The position numbers and the translations under genes were made by a program. Below, one piece after another: positions 13,526-21,667 of a stretch of 21,693 nucleotides of DNA. The notes below the pieces were generated by a model that saw only the letters and a program-made list of their open reading frames with translations, ran no database searches and had not been told where the DNA came from. Position 1 is the first letter of the stretch. Each line of letters begins with the position of its first letter. The stretch lies in contig JBOGGE010000026.1 of NCBI GenBank assembly GCA_050743865.1, positions 1 through 21,693 on the forward strand, read 5' to 3'. The DNA comes from DAHUZJ01 sp050743865 (GTDB lineage: Bacteria > Actinomycetota > Acidimicrobiia > Acidimicrobiales > RAAP-2).

Positions 13526-14562
13526 GCGAAGCGCGCCACCGTCAGGTACTCGCCGTAGAAGATCCCCAACCCCAGCGCCGCGAACAGCCCCCCGAGCACC
13601 CAGAAGCGCGTGATGACGGTGGTCTCCGGCCAGCCCAGGAGCTCGAAGTGGTGGTGCACGGGCGCCATCCGGAAGACCCGGCGGCCGAAGATCCGGAAGC
13701 TCACCACCTGGGCGATGACCGAGATGGTCTCTAGGACGAACAGGCCACCGAGCACCGGCAGCAGGAGATCGAGGTTGAGGAGCAGCGCCACCACGGCCAG
13801 GCCTGATCCGATGGCCAACGACCCGGTGTCGCCCATCATGATCTTGGCCGGCGCCGCGTTCCACCAGAGAAAGCCGAGGCAGGCGCCGGCCAGGGCCACC
13901 GCCGCCAGCGCCAGGTCGAGCGCTCCAGCCGGCAGGACGTGGAAGATCGACTCGTGGCGGAACACCCAGTAGCCCATGATGGCGAGCACGGCAAAGCAGA
14001 AGGTGCCCGAACCGGCGGCCAGACCATCGAGCCCGTCGGTCAGGTTGACGGCGTTCGAGGTGCCCACGATCACCAGCACGGCGAAGGCCACCCAGCCCCA
14101 CTGGCCGAAGTCGATGCCGGGCGACGACGAGCGGGTGAACGACAGCATCGTCGAGGTGTGGGCCCAGTGGACCGCCAGCTCGGCCACCAGGACCGCCACC
14201 GCCACCTGGGCGGCGAACTTGGCCCGCTTGTTGAGGCCAAGGCTCCGGCGGTTGCGTACCTTGATCCAGTCGTCGAGGAACCCGATGGCGCCGAAGGAGA
14301 CGACGGCGATGATCACCAGGTAGCCGGTGGCGGCGAACTTCACCTCGGTCCCCAGGTGCCCGACGGCGTAGCCCAGGACGACGGCCCCGACGATCGCCAT
14401 CCCCCCCATCGTCGGGGTCCCGGCCTTGGCGCTGTGGGAGGCGGGACCGTCCTCGCGGATGTGCTGGCCGATCCGCCGGCGCCGGAGCCAGCGGATGAGC
14501 ACCGGCGTGGCCAGGATGGCCAGCCAGAAGGCCATGCCGCCCGACGACATGAGGGCCAACAT
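13522..14562 (-). CDS. mraY: Phospho-N-acetylmuramoyl-pentapeptide transferase
   Basis: MraY is an integral membrane enzyme that transfers phospho-MurNAc-pentapeptide to undecaprenyl phosphate, making lipid I. It is 346 aa with about ten membrane helices. Family motifs are DGPASHSAKAGTPTMGG near the N-terminus, FLDDWIKV (catalytic aspartates), NLTDGLDGLAAG, MGDTGSLAIG, and the histidine loop VHHHFELLGW. The ATG at 14562 is three bases after the murE stop. In most dcw clusters murF would lie between murE and mraY; here there is no room for it. Confidence 0.97.
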   Translation of the reverse strand: MLALMSSGGMAFWLAILATPVLIRWLRRRRIGQHIREDGPASHSAKAGTPTMGGMAIVGAVVLGYAVGHLGTEVKFAATGYLVIIAVVSFGAIGFLDDWIKVRNRRSLGLNKRAKFAAQVAVAVLVAELAVHWAHTSTMLSFTRSSSPGIDFGQWGWVAFAVLVIVGTSNAVNLTDGLDGLAAGSGTFCFAVLAIMGYWVFRHESIFHVLPAGALDLALAAVALAGACLGFLWWNAAPAKIMMGDTGSLAIGSGLAVVALLLNLDLLLPVLGGLFVLETISVIAQVVSFRIFGRRVFRMAPVHHHFELLGWPETTVITRFWVLGGLFAALGLGIFYGEYLTVARFA

Positions 14563-14565
14563 CGG

Positions 14566-16050
14566 TCAGCGACCGCCCAGTCGACGTGGCCGGATCCCGA
14601 GATCGGCCAGAACGCGGCGGGCGACGGCGGCGTCGTCGAGGGGGATCCGGTCGTCGCCGACCTCCTGGACGGTCTCGTGGCCCTTGCCGGCCAGCACCAC
14701 GACGTCGCCACGGCCCGCCCATCGGAGGGCCTGGCCGATGGCCTCGACCCGGTCGAGCTCTACCGCCAGGCGCCCCGACGCCATGGCGTCGGGTGCCGAC
14801 GGCACCGCCCCGGCGACGACCTGCTCGATGATGGCCGCCGGATCCTCGTGGCGCGGGTTGTCCGTGGTGACCACCGCCAAGTCGGCGATCCTGGTGGCGG
14901 CGGCACCCATGAGCGGCCGCTTGGCCCGGTCCCGGTGCCCACCGCACCCGAACACGACTCCCACCCGGCCCCCGCTGGTCGTCGCCAGCCGGCGCGCCTC
15001 GCCCAGCACCGCCTCCAGGGCGGCCGGGGTGTGGGCGTAGTCGACGAGGACCGTGAACGGCGGCCCCGACGGGCCCGGTCCGGCCACCACCTCGAGGCGG
15101 CCCCGGACCGGCGGGGCCGTCGCCAGCCCGGCGGCGACCACGGCGGGGTCCATGCCCATGGCGACAGCGGTCTCGGCCGCCAGCAGGGCATTGCGCGCGT
15201 TCACGGCGCCGGTCATGGCCACCGTCACCTCCTGCCCGCGCCAGGCGAACGTCGAGCGACCCGGCTCGAGGCGCAACCCTGACAGCTGGTCCTCCGAGAC
15301 GGCCACGAGCGGGATCGGAGCTTGTTCGAGGAGGCGTCGCCCCCACCGGTCGAAGGCGCCGACGACCCCCCGGTCGGCGCGTTCGGCCGTGAAGAGGGAC
15401 GCCTTGGTCCCGAAGTAGCCCTCCATCGTCTCGTGAAAGTCGAGATGGTCGTGGCTCAGGTTGGTGAAGACGGCCACGTCGAACCGGATGGGGTCGACGC
15501 GCCCCTGGGCCAGGGCGTGGCTCGACACCTCCATCACCACCACCGGTGTCGGGCGGCGACGGTGGCGGCGCCGGTCGCGCAGCCCGGCCAGGGTGCGCTG
15601 GAGCTCGGGCGCTTCGGGGGTCGTCCGCCTCCCCGAGAGGGTGCCGAGGACGGAGACCGTCCGGCCGGCGTGCTCCATGACCGCGCCGACCAGGTGGGCC
15701 ACCGTCGTCTTTCCGTTGGTGCCGGTCACCCCGACCATGACCAGGTCACGCCAGGGGTCCCCGTACAGCGCGCTCGACAGCCGGGCCATGGCCGGGCGGG
15801 CACTGGCCACGCGTACCTGGACGACCGGGCGCGAGAGCTTGCCGACCGGGCGCTCGCACACGAGCCCCACCGCCCCGCGCCCCACTGCCTCGTCGGCATG
15901 GTCGTGCCCGTCGGTGGCACGGCCGGGCAGGCAGCAGAACAGGTCGCCGGGACCGACCTGCCGACTGTCGTGCTCGATGCCCGTCACCTCGACGCCGGAG
16001 GGATCGCCGGTCGTGGCGACCGGGGCGATGGCGTCGAGCAGGAGGTTCAT
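14566..16050 (-). CDS. murE: UDP-MurNAc-L-Ala-D-Glu:meso-diaminopimelate ligase
   Basis: MurE is the cytoplasmic ATP-dependent ligase that adds the third stem-peptide residue. GVTGTNGKTTVAHL is the P-loop (about residue 110), MEVSSHAL and FTNLSHDHLDFH are family blocks, and VLVDYAHTPAALEAVL lies in the C-terminal part. TTDNPRHEDP near residue 397 is the DNPR motif diagnostic of meso-diaminopimelate rather than lysine enzymes. An ATG at 16050 gives 494 aa; a GTG at 16056 adds two residues. It lies 82 bp after ftsI from this ATG, the longest gap inside the ftsL-ftsQ run, with no convincing promoter in it. murF does not follow. Confidence 0.96.
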   Translation of the reverse strand: MNLLLDAIAPVATTGDPSGVEVTGIEHDSRQVGPGDLFCCLPGRATDGHDHADEAVGRGAVGLVCERPVGKLSRPVVQVRVASARPAMARLSSALYGDPWRDLVMVGVTGTNGKTTVAHLVGAVMEHAGRTVSVLGTLSGRRTTPEAPELQRTLAGLRDRRRHRRRPTPVVVMEVSSHALAQGRVDPIRFDVAVFTNLSHDHLDFHETMEGYFGTKASLFTAERADRGVVGAFDRWGRRLLEQAPIPLVAVSEDQLSGLRLEPGRSTFAWRGQEVTVAMTGAVNARNALLAAETAVAMGMDPAVVAAGLATAPPVRGRLEVVAGPGPSGPPFTVLVDYAHTPAALEAVLGEARRLATTSGGRVGVVFGCGGHRDRAKRPLMGAAATRIADLAVVTTDNPRHEDPAAIIEQVVAGAVPSAPDAMASGRLAVELDRVEAIGQALRWAGRGDVVVLAGKGHETVQEVGDDRIPLDDAAVARRVLADLGIRPRRLGGR

Positions 16051-16132
16051 GCGCACGGACGGAGCCCGGGGAGACCTCGGCGCGGCAGCTCCGCCCTCCG
16101 GCTCCTCCGGCGATCGTGCGATGGTACCCGGC

Positions 16133-18097
16133 TCACGTCGCGTCCTGGACGAGCTGGGCCGCTGTGGCCGTGGCCTGGGCCTGGGGCTTGGCGTACAGGC
16201 CGGGTGAGGTGGGGATGTCGTAGCGGTGCAGGGCGTAGCCCATGACCTTGGAGAACACTGGTGCCGCCACGGCCCCCCCGTAGATGGGCTGTGGGCGGTC
16301 CAGCACCACGATGGCCGAGAGCACCGGATGGTTGGCCGGGGCGAACCCGACGAAGGTGGCCTCGAAGGCGCCAGGCTCGTAGCCGGCCTGCCCGGTTGAG
16401 GGGATCTGGGCGGTGCCGGTCTTCCCGGCGACCAGGTAACCGGGCACGGCGGCGGCGGCCCCGGTCCCGGTCGAGACCACCTGCTGGAGCATCCCCGTCA
16501 GCTCGGCGGCCGTCGAGGCCGGCATCGCCCGGTGCCGGGCCCCCCGGGCCGCCGACCGGACGCTCCCGTCGGCCCCGACCGTCGCCCGGACCAATGACGG
16601 CCCGACGAACGTGCCGCCGTGGGCAACGGTGTTGTAGGCGTCGAGCACCTGGAGGGCGGTCACGGCGTCGACCTGCCCGATGGCCAGGGAGACGAAGTCG
16701 GTGGGCGCCCACTGGGATGGCCCGACGAGCAGCGAGTCGGAACCGCCCGGGAAGCGGAGGCCGGCCCGTCCGTCGAATCCGAGGGCGGCAACCTGGTCGA
16801 GGAGCCGGGTCTCGCCGATCTTCTGGGCGATCTCGGACGTACCGATGTTCGACGACTGGGCCAGGATCTGGGTGGCCGTCATCTGCTCGGTGGGATGGGG
16901 CTCGGCGTCGTGGAAGGTGGACCCGTCCAGCACCCGCTGGTCGGGAACGGTGAAGACCGTGCCCGGCGAGATCGTCCGACCGGCCAGGGCTGCCGAGAAG
17001 GTGACCAGCTTGAAGACCGAGCCGGGCTCGTAGTCCTGGGTCACCGCCAGGTTGCTCGGCGCCTCCGACACCGGGCCGGTCGGCCCGATCACCACCGGTC
17101 CGGTCACCGGCGCCAGCGGGGTGCCTGTGGCTGCCGGCGCCGGATGGGTGGCGACCAGGTTCGCCATGGCCAGGATCTGGCCGGTCCGGACGTCCATCAC
17201 TGCCACTTCGCCGCCGACGGCATGGGAGGCGGCGATCTCGCTGGCCAGCGCCTGTTCGGCGGTGTACTGCAGGGGCTCGTCCAAGGTGAGCTCGAGGCCG
17301 GTCCCGGCGACTGCCGGCAGGCGGCGGGCGACCGGGGAACCGGGGAGCGCCACGCCGCTGGGCGACGCCAGCAGGGTCTCGCTCCCGGCCTTCCCGGCGA
17401 GGTGGTGGTCGTACTGGTACTCGAGCCCCCCGGCGCCCTTCCCCGAGCCGTTGACCATGCCGATCACGGGCGACGCCAGGGCACCGTTCGGGTCAACTCG
17501 TTCGGGGTCTTCGACCAGGGTGATGCCGGGGAAGGCGAGCGCCGCCACCTTGGCCGCTCGGGTCGAGGAGAGGTGGCGGGCGATCGGGACGTAGCCGGAC
17601 CGTCGGTCAAGGAGGGGTACCAGCTGCCCCGCCCCCATCCCGACGAGCGGGGCGAGGGCGGCCGCCTCGGTCGCCGGGTGCCGAATCTGGAAGTCGTCGG
17701 CCAACACCATCTGGGTCGGCAATGACATGGCCAGGACCCGCCCGTCCCGGTCGTAGATGCCGCCGCGGAGGGCCGGCAGGGCCACCGGCTGCATCAACTC
17801 CTGGCTGGCCTCCTCCTGGTACCGGCCGGAATGGAGGAACTGGACCTGGACCAGCCGGGCCACGACCACCACCGACAGGACGACCAGCAGCACCCGGATC
17901 GCCCGTACCCGGCCGGGCAGCACCCGGGGCACCGCTCCCCGGCGCCCCCGGGCTCGTCCCGACCGTACCGGCTGGACGGGCCGCACCGGTTGGCGCCGGC
18001 GCACCGGCGAGCCCGGCTGACGCTTGAGGCCGGCCGCCGGGCGCCGGTCGCGCTCTCGCTCGCGCTGGCGCCGGGCCGGGGGCGCGGCGATCGTCAC
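16133..18097 (-). CDS. ftsI: Septal penicillin-binding protein, class B transpeptidase FtsI
   Basis: This D,D-transpeptidase cross-links septal peptidoglycan and works with FtsW. It is 654 aa. A basic proline/arginine-rich cytoplasmic tail (1-65) precedes one membrane anchor (about 66-88). The PBP dimer domain begins near RGGIYDRDGRVLA. The transpeptidase motifs are complete: PGSVFK with the catalytic Ser near 360, SSN at 415-417, and KTGT at 559-562. The GTG start at 18097 overlaps the ftsL stop (GTGA). There is no C-terminal PASTA domain. Confidence 0.96.
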   Translation of the reverse strand: MTIAAPPARRQRERERDRRPAAGLKRQPGSPVRRRQPVRPVQPVRSGRARGRRGAVPRVLPGRVRAIRVLLVVLSVVVVARLVQVQFLHSGRYQEEASQELMQPVALPALRGGIYDRDGRVLAMSLPTQMVLADDFQIRHPATEAAALAPLVGMGAGQLVPLLDRRSGYVPIARHLSSTRAAKVAALAFPGITLVEDPERVDPNGALASPVIGMVNGSGKGAGGLEYQYDHHLAGKAGSETLLASPSGVALPGSPVARRLPAVAGTGLELTLDEPLQYTAEQALASEIAASHAVGGEVAVMDVRTGQILAMANLVATHPAPAATGTPLAPVTGPVVIGPTGPVSEAPSNLAVTQDYEPGSVFKLVTFSAALAGRTISPGTVFTVPDQRVLDGSTFHDAEPHPTEQMTATQILAQSSNIGTSEIAQKIGETRLLDQVAALGFDGRAGLRFPGGSDSLLVGPSQWAPTDFVSLAIGQVDAVTALQVLDAYNTVAHGGTFVGPSLVRATVGADGSVRSAARGARHRAMPASTAAELTGMLQQVVSTGTGAAAAVPGYLVAGKTGTAQIPSTGQAGYEPGAFEATFVGFAPANHPVLSAIVVLDRPQPIYGGAVAAPVFSKVMGYALHRYDIPTSPGLYAKPQAQATATAAQLVQDAT

Positions 18098-18501
18098 GGC
18101 GCCACGTGGGGAACGGGCAGCGGGGTGCTCAGCGGCACGAAGGGAAGTTGCTGCACCTGAACTGCGGGTACCATGTGCAGTGTCCGGGTGGCGTCGGCGA
18201 CGATCCTCGAGGGGGTCTCAAGGGTGGCGACCGCCTGCACCGCCTGACGGTGCTGGACTCCGGCGGACGTCACCTCCGCCTGCACCGCGGCCAGCCGCAC
18301 CTGGCCCTGCGCCAGCACGGAATGGCCGACGACCACGGTGAGCAGGCTGGCCACCACCATTGCGGCGGCGACGAACGACGCCCTGATCCGCCGCGGGGCC
18401 CGCTCGAGGACGCGGAGCGGGGCACGTCGCCGGGCCGGGCCCGGAACCGGGCGGGGGGACGGACCGGGGGCCGGTCGGGGGCCGGCCGCCATGGCGCTCA
18501 T
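18094..18501 (-). CDS. ftsL: FtsL-like bitopic division protein
   Basis: This is a small divisome protein of 135 aa. A proline/arginine-rich cytoplasmic segment is followed by one membrane helix (about residues 41-63, ASFVAAAMVVASLLTVVVGHS). An extracytoplasmic helix likely to form a coiled coil (VRLAAVQAEVTSAGVQHRQAVQAVATLE) then leads to a short proline-rich tail. FtsL proteins diverge strongly in sequence. The call rests on topology, size and position between rsmH and ftsI, where ftsL always lies. The ATG at 18501 overlaps the rsmH stop (ATGA). Confidence 0.85.
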   Translation of the reverse strand: MSAMAAGPRPAPGPSPRPVPGPARRRAPLRVLERAPRRIRASFVAAAMVVASLLTVVVGHSVLAQGQVRLAAVQAEVTSAGVQHRQAVQAVATLETPSRIVADATRTLHMVPAVQVQQLPFVPLSTPLPVPHVAP

Positions 18502-19424
18502 CGACCGCCCGCCGTTCGCTCGACCGCCCGCAACCTGGCGCTCTTGGCCCGGTGGTTCCGGGCCAACTCTTCCGACGAAGGCTTGCGGGCACCCCTGAAC
18601 ACCAGTCGATGCTCCGGTCGGGCCCCGCAGACGCACGGGAGACCGGGTGGACAGGTGCATCCGCCGCTCACCGCCTCGGACATCGCCGACTTCACCAGCC
18701 GGTCCTCCCCGGAGTGGTAGGCGATCACCACCAGGCGCCCGCCGGGGGCGAGTGTCCACAGCGCCGCCGGCAGCGCCGCCGCCAGCTCGTCCAGCTCCTC
18801 GTTGACCTCGATGCGCAGGGCCTGGAAAACCCGGCGGGCCGGGTGCCCCCTGCGACGGGCCGGGGCGGGCACCGCGCCGGCCACCACGTCGGCAAGGGCT
18901 GCGGTCGTGACGATCGGGCGCGCCGCCACCACCGCCCGGGCGATCCGGCGGGCCAGCCGCCCCTCCCCGTTGGCGGTGAAGAGAGCCGCCAGCTCCCCGG
19001 GGTCGGCCTCGTTGACCAGGGCTCCGGCGCTGCGGCCGGAGGTCGGATCCATCCGCATGTCGAGGGGTGCGTCCCGGCGGTACGAGAAGCCGCGCTCGGG
19101 CCGGTCGAGCTGATGGGAGCTGACCCCCAGGTCCATCAGCACGGCCGACACCGGGCCCCCGATCTCCCGCGCCAGGTCGCCGAAGCGGGCGTGGCGCACC
19201 TCCGCCCGGGCCCCGAAGGCGGCGAGCCGCTCGGAGGCCGCCGCCACCGCCTCCGGATCCCGGTCGAGCCCGAGCAGGCGAAGATCCGGACGCGCGTCCA
19301 GGACGGCGGCGGCGTGGCCGCCGCCGCCGACAGTGGCGTCGACGGCAAGGCCGGGCGGGACCGGGCCCAGCAGGGCCACCACCTCGTCGACCATTACCGG
19401 CTCGTGTACGAACGCCTGGGCCAT
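18498..19424 (-). CDS. rsmH: 16S rRNA (cytosine-1402-N4) methyltransferase
   Basis: RsmH (MraW) methylates N4 of C1402 in the ribosomal P site of 16S rRNA. It is 308 aa. HEPVMVDEVVALL opens the protein, VDATVGGGGHAAAVL binds AdoMet, and LMDLGVSSHQLDRPERGFSYR and LDMRMDP are family hallmarks. RRVFQALRIEVNEELDEL and VIAYHSGEDRLVK (usually YHSLEDR) lie in the C-terminal half. The ATG at 19424 has GAGGGG seven bases upstream, but that site lies in one arm of a 13-bp inverted repeat. Confidence 0.97.
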   Translation of the reverse strand: MAQAFVHEPVMVDEVVALLGPVPPGLAVDATVGGGGHAAAVLDARPDLRLLGLDRDPEAVAAASERLAAFGARAEVRHARFGDLAREIGGPVSAVLMDLGVSSHQLDRPERGFSYRRDAPLDMRMDPTSGRSAGALVNEADPGELAALFTANGEGRLARRIARAVVAARPIVTTAALADVVAGAVPAPARRRGHPARRVFQALRIEVNEELDELAAALPAALWTLAPGGRLVVIAYHSGEDRLVKSAMSEAVSGGCTCPPGLPCVCGARPEHRLVFRGARKPSSEELARNHRAKSARLRAVERTAGGR

Positions 19425-19426
19425 CC

Positions 19427-19510
19427 GCAGCCCCTCGACAAGCGAGGCCGACTGACCAGAGCGGAAGAGGGCGGAGGGAGAGTCTTCCACCGTGCCGGTC
19501 GAGGGGCTGC
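19427..19510 (-). promoter_or_regulatory. 13-bp inverted repeat covering the rsmH ribosome binding site
   Basis: GCAGCCCCTCGAC (19427-19439) and its exact complement GTCGAGGGGCTGC (19498-19510) flank 58 bases in the mraZ-rsmH gap. In the minus-strand mRNA the 3' arm contains the GAGGGG ribosome binding site of rsmH and ends two bases before its ATG. Inside the loop a second stem pairs GGAAGA with TCTTCC (19463-19488). No U-tract follows, so it is not an ordinary terminator. A sequestering or attenuation role is inferred. Confidence 0.65.
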
Positions 19511-19522
19511 ACATGGTCCGGG

Positions 19523-19939
19523 CTACGCGTCGTCCTCCAGGAGCCACTGCTCGTCGGGAACGACCCGGTCCCTCCACGAGCCCGGTGACCACAGCTCCAA
19601 GCGGTCGATGGCTCCGTGGACGAGGACGTCCCCGTCGAGCGAGGCGAACTCTCGCAGGTGGGCGGGGATCGCCATCCGGCCCTGCCGGTCGATCTCCACC
19701 TCGTGGGAGCTGGCGGCCCACAACCGGGCTCTGTTGCGGCTGGTCCTCCCCCCGGCGGACTGCTCCTGCATCGACTGCACCTGGCGGTCGAACTCGGGCG
19801 GGGTCCACAGGGCGAGGCAGCCCTCGTGGTGCTCGCTCAGGAACCCGCCGCGCTCGAACTCGGCGCGGAACTTGGCCGGCAGGATGACCCTCCCCTTCTC
19901 GTCGAGCGAGTGCTCGTACTTGCCAACGAATGCCGGCAC
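19523..19939 (-). CDS. mraZ: Transcriptional regulator MraZ
   Basis: MraZ is a DNA-binding protein that forms ring-shaped oligomers and represses its own dcw promoter. It is 138 aa with two AbrB-like halves. The first is GKYEHSLDEKGRVILPAKFR (residues 6-25); the second is HEVEIDRQGRMAIPAHLREFA. The two DxKGR/DxQGR signatures are typical. The GTG at 19939 is the only start that gives a full first domain. It is the first gene of the dcw operon; an array of probable MraZ boxes lies in its leader. Confidence 0.96.
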   Translation of the reverse strand: MPAFVGKYEHSLDEKGRVILPAKFRAEFERGGFLSEHHEGCLALWTPPEFDRQVQSMQEQSAGGRTSRNRARLWAASSHEVEIDRQGRMAIPAHLREFASLDGDVLVHGAIDRLELWSPGSWRDRVVPDEQWLLEDDA

Positions 19940-19966
19940 CGTTCCCGTCTTCCCGGGCGACCGCGT

Positions 19967-20030
19967 CCACTTCGCCCCCTATGGCTCCCTTTTGAACCAT
20001 TTCGTACCACTCTACGCCCCGTCTCTCCAC
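19967..20030 (-). promoter_or_regulatory. MraZ-box array: direct repeats at exact 10-bp spacing
   Basis: Read on the minus strand, GTGG, GGGG, GTGG, ATGG, AGGG, AGGG and GTGG start at 20030, 20020, 20010, 20000, 19990, 19980 and 19970, each exactly 10 bp apart. From 20013 onward the boxes extend to A-rich heptamers (AGAGTGG, GAAATGG, AAAAGGG, CATAGGG, GAAGTGG) separated by three bases. MraZ operators known from E. coli (TGGGN with 5-bp spacers) and Mollicutes (AAAGTGK with 3-bp spacers) have the same 10-bp geometry. The first strong box overlaps the -10 element, which suits autorepression. Confidence 0.75.
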
Positions 20031-20037
20031 CGGTCAA
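20009..20037 (-). promoter_or_regulatory. mraZ (dcw operon) promoter, TTGACC-N17-TAGAGT
   Basis: On the minus strand the -35 TTGACC (20032-20037) and -10 TAGAGT (20009-20014) are separated by exactly 17 bp. Transcription would start near 20002, giving a leader of about 63 bases before the mraZ GTG. The same -35 and spacer occur at the ftsZ promoter. Confidence 0.72.
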
Positions 20038-20048
20038 CACGCAGGCGG

Positions 20049-20062
20049 CAATTGGGCAATTG
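20049..20062. repeat. Duplicated CAATTG palindrome upstream of the mraZ -35
   Basis: Two CAATTG hexamers (20049-20054 and 20057-20062) separated by GG form an AT-rich island 11 bp upstream of the mraZ -35 in otherwise GC-rich DNA. It may be an activator or repressor site; no regulator is identified. The rest of the 267-bp gap between mraZ and tnpB (20063-20206) shows no gene. It contains the 14-mer GGGCGCGACAGGAC (20091-20104), also found in the repeat at the left end of the window. Confidence 0.5.
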
Positions 20063-20206
20063 AGAGGCCCCGGGAGGCGCCGGCTGGGTGGGGCGCGACA
20101 GGACGGGGCGGGTTAGGACTCCCCTCAGTTCAGATCGAGCGTCGTGTCCCCCCGTTGAGGTCACCACGAAGATGCTTGTCACAACCCCCTGGCACAGTCT
20201 CTGGTG

Positions 20207-21667
20207 ATGATCGCCTCGTCGAAGAACGCACTGCGCGTGGGCTCGGCCCACCTGGTGGTCGACGGCACCGACGAGAGCCTCGTGCGCCAGGTGACGATCG
20301 CCCTCTCCCCAGGGCGGACGATGTCGCGCAAGCTCGACCACTTGGAGCAGGGGGCACGTGACGTGTACAACGCCTCGATCCAGCACCGCCGGGATGCCTG
20401 GCGAATGGCCAAAGCCTCCATCTCCCGCATCGATGAGTACCACGAGATCCCCGGGCTCGTGAGCGGCCCCGAACCGGTCATGCCCACCTACACGGCCTAC
20501 GGGAGCCAGTGGATCCGGGGGTCGATGACCTTGGCCGACGAAGCCTTCGCTGCCTTCTTTCGCCGGTGCCAGGCCAAAGAGACCCCCGGCTACCCCCGGT
20601 TCAAATCCAAGAGGCGGTTCCGGACCATCTTTTACCCTGAGCCCTCCGGGTGGAAGCTGAAGGGACTGACCGATACCCCCGGCGCCGCCGGACGCAGGGG
20701 CAAGACGAGTGCTCATCCGACCCTCTCCATCCAGGGCGTCGGCGACCTCCCTGTGTCCAAGTCGGCCACCCGCCAGCTCAATCGGTACCTGGCACGGGGC
20801 GGCGAGCCCCGCCGCCTCGTCCTCACCCACACGAGGTCGGGTGCCCGGCGGGCCACCATCACCCTTCGAGGAGTGGCTCCCCGCATGCTGGCGGTGTCGA
20901 CCGAGGTCGGAGGCCTTGACCGGGGGGTGCGGGTGGCAGCTGCCCTGCCCGACGGGACCCTGCTGTCGGCTCCCAAGTTCCTCGCCGAAGCGGCCGGGGA
21001 GATCGCCGATCTCCAGCGCCAGCGGGCCACCCACCAGATCGGCTCTCCCACTTGGCGCCGGCACAACAAGGCAATCGCCAAGCTCCATCACCAGGCCCGG
21101 TGCCGCTCGGAGAACTGGGCCCGCCACCTGGCCATCAAAGTGGTCGCCCGCTACGGGGTGATCGCTCTGGAGGACCTGAAGCTCTCCAACATGACCAAGT
21201 CAGCCAGGGGGACCAAGGAGGCCCCAGGAACCAACGTGAAGGCCAAGGCCGGGCTCAACCGGAGCTTGGCCGAGGCGGCCTTGGGACGGCTCGCCCACTG
21301 GATCTGCGTCAAGGCGGAAGAAGCTGGACGCAGGGTCTGGAAGGTGAACCCGGCCAACTCGTCACGCGAGTGCGCCACCTGTGGGCACACCGAGGAGGCC
21401 AACCGGCACCACGCCCGGTTCTCGTGCCGGCGGTGCCAATACCAAGCCCACGCCGACGTCAACGCCGCCCAGGTGCTGACGGCCCGAGGACAAGCAGCCG
21501 ATGCCCGGTGGCGAGCAACAGGCAGCCCTCGTCTCACCCGACCGGTGCCTCGGATGCAACGGCACAAGCGGGCTCGGGACCTTGTGCCAACGGGTGCCTC
21601 ATCAGGCGAGCCCCGAAGGAACGAGCAGTGCGGGGCCGGGTCGGCTCCTCACGCAGCAGTCGCGTAG
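20207..21667 (+). CDS. tnpB: TnpB-type RNA-guided nuclease (IS200/IS605 or IS607 OrfB)
   Basis: TnpB proteins are RuvC-type nucleases guided by an RNA from the element's right end; they are the ancestors of Cas12. Numbering from the GTG at 20204, the three catalytic acids are visible: D239 in GGLDRGVRVAAALPDG, E323 in VIALEDLKL and D418 in AHADVNAAQVL. The zinc finger is intact (CATC at 390-393, CRRC at 408-411). The N-terminal helical region includes ARDVYNASIQHRRDAW, matching the family's VYNxxLxxRR block. An ATG at 20207 or GTG at 20204 begins the frame; neither has a clear ribosome binding site. About 58 residues follow the RuvC domain and overlap the probable guide-RNA region. No TnpA lies in the window. 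The gene diverges from mraZ. Confidence 0.9.
   Translation: MIASSKNALRVGSAHLVVDGTDESLVRQVTIALSPGRTMSRKLDHLEQGARDVYNASIQHRRDAWRMAKASISRIDEYHEIPGLVSGPEPVMPTYTAYGSQWIRGSMTLADEAFAAFFRRCQAKETPGYPRFKSKRRFRTIFYPEPSGWKLKGLTDTPGAAGRRGKTSAHPTLSIQGVGDLPVSKSATRQLNRYLARGGEPRRLVLTHTRSGARRATITLRGVAPRMLAVSTEVGGLDRGVRVAAALPDGTLLSAPKFLAEAAGEIADLQRQRATHQIGSPTWRRHNKAIAKLHHQARCRSENWARHLAIKVVARYGVIALEDLKLSNMTKSARGTKEAPGTNVKAKAGLNRSLAEAALGRLAHWICVKAEEAGRRVWKVNPANSSRECATCGHTEEANRHHARFSCRRCQYQAHADVNAAQVLTARGQAADARWRATGSPRLTRPVPRMQRHKRARDLVPTGASSGEPRRNEQCGAGSAPHAAVA

Noticed and set aside
16057..16132. TACCAT as a promoter for murE in the gap after ftsI
   Set aside because: No -35 match at 16-18 bp; a single hexamer in a short gap is not enough.
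20161..20207. TCACCA/TGGTGA inverted repeat (20161-20166, 20202-20207) as a transposon left-end palindrome
   Set aside because: Six base pairs 35 bases apart is weak evidence, and no matching right end can be examined because the window stops.
20012..21127. A 371-codon minus-strand open frame opposite tnpB
   Set aside because: No family resemblance, and it would run through the tnpB RuvC coding region and the mraZ promoter; it is an antisense shadow.
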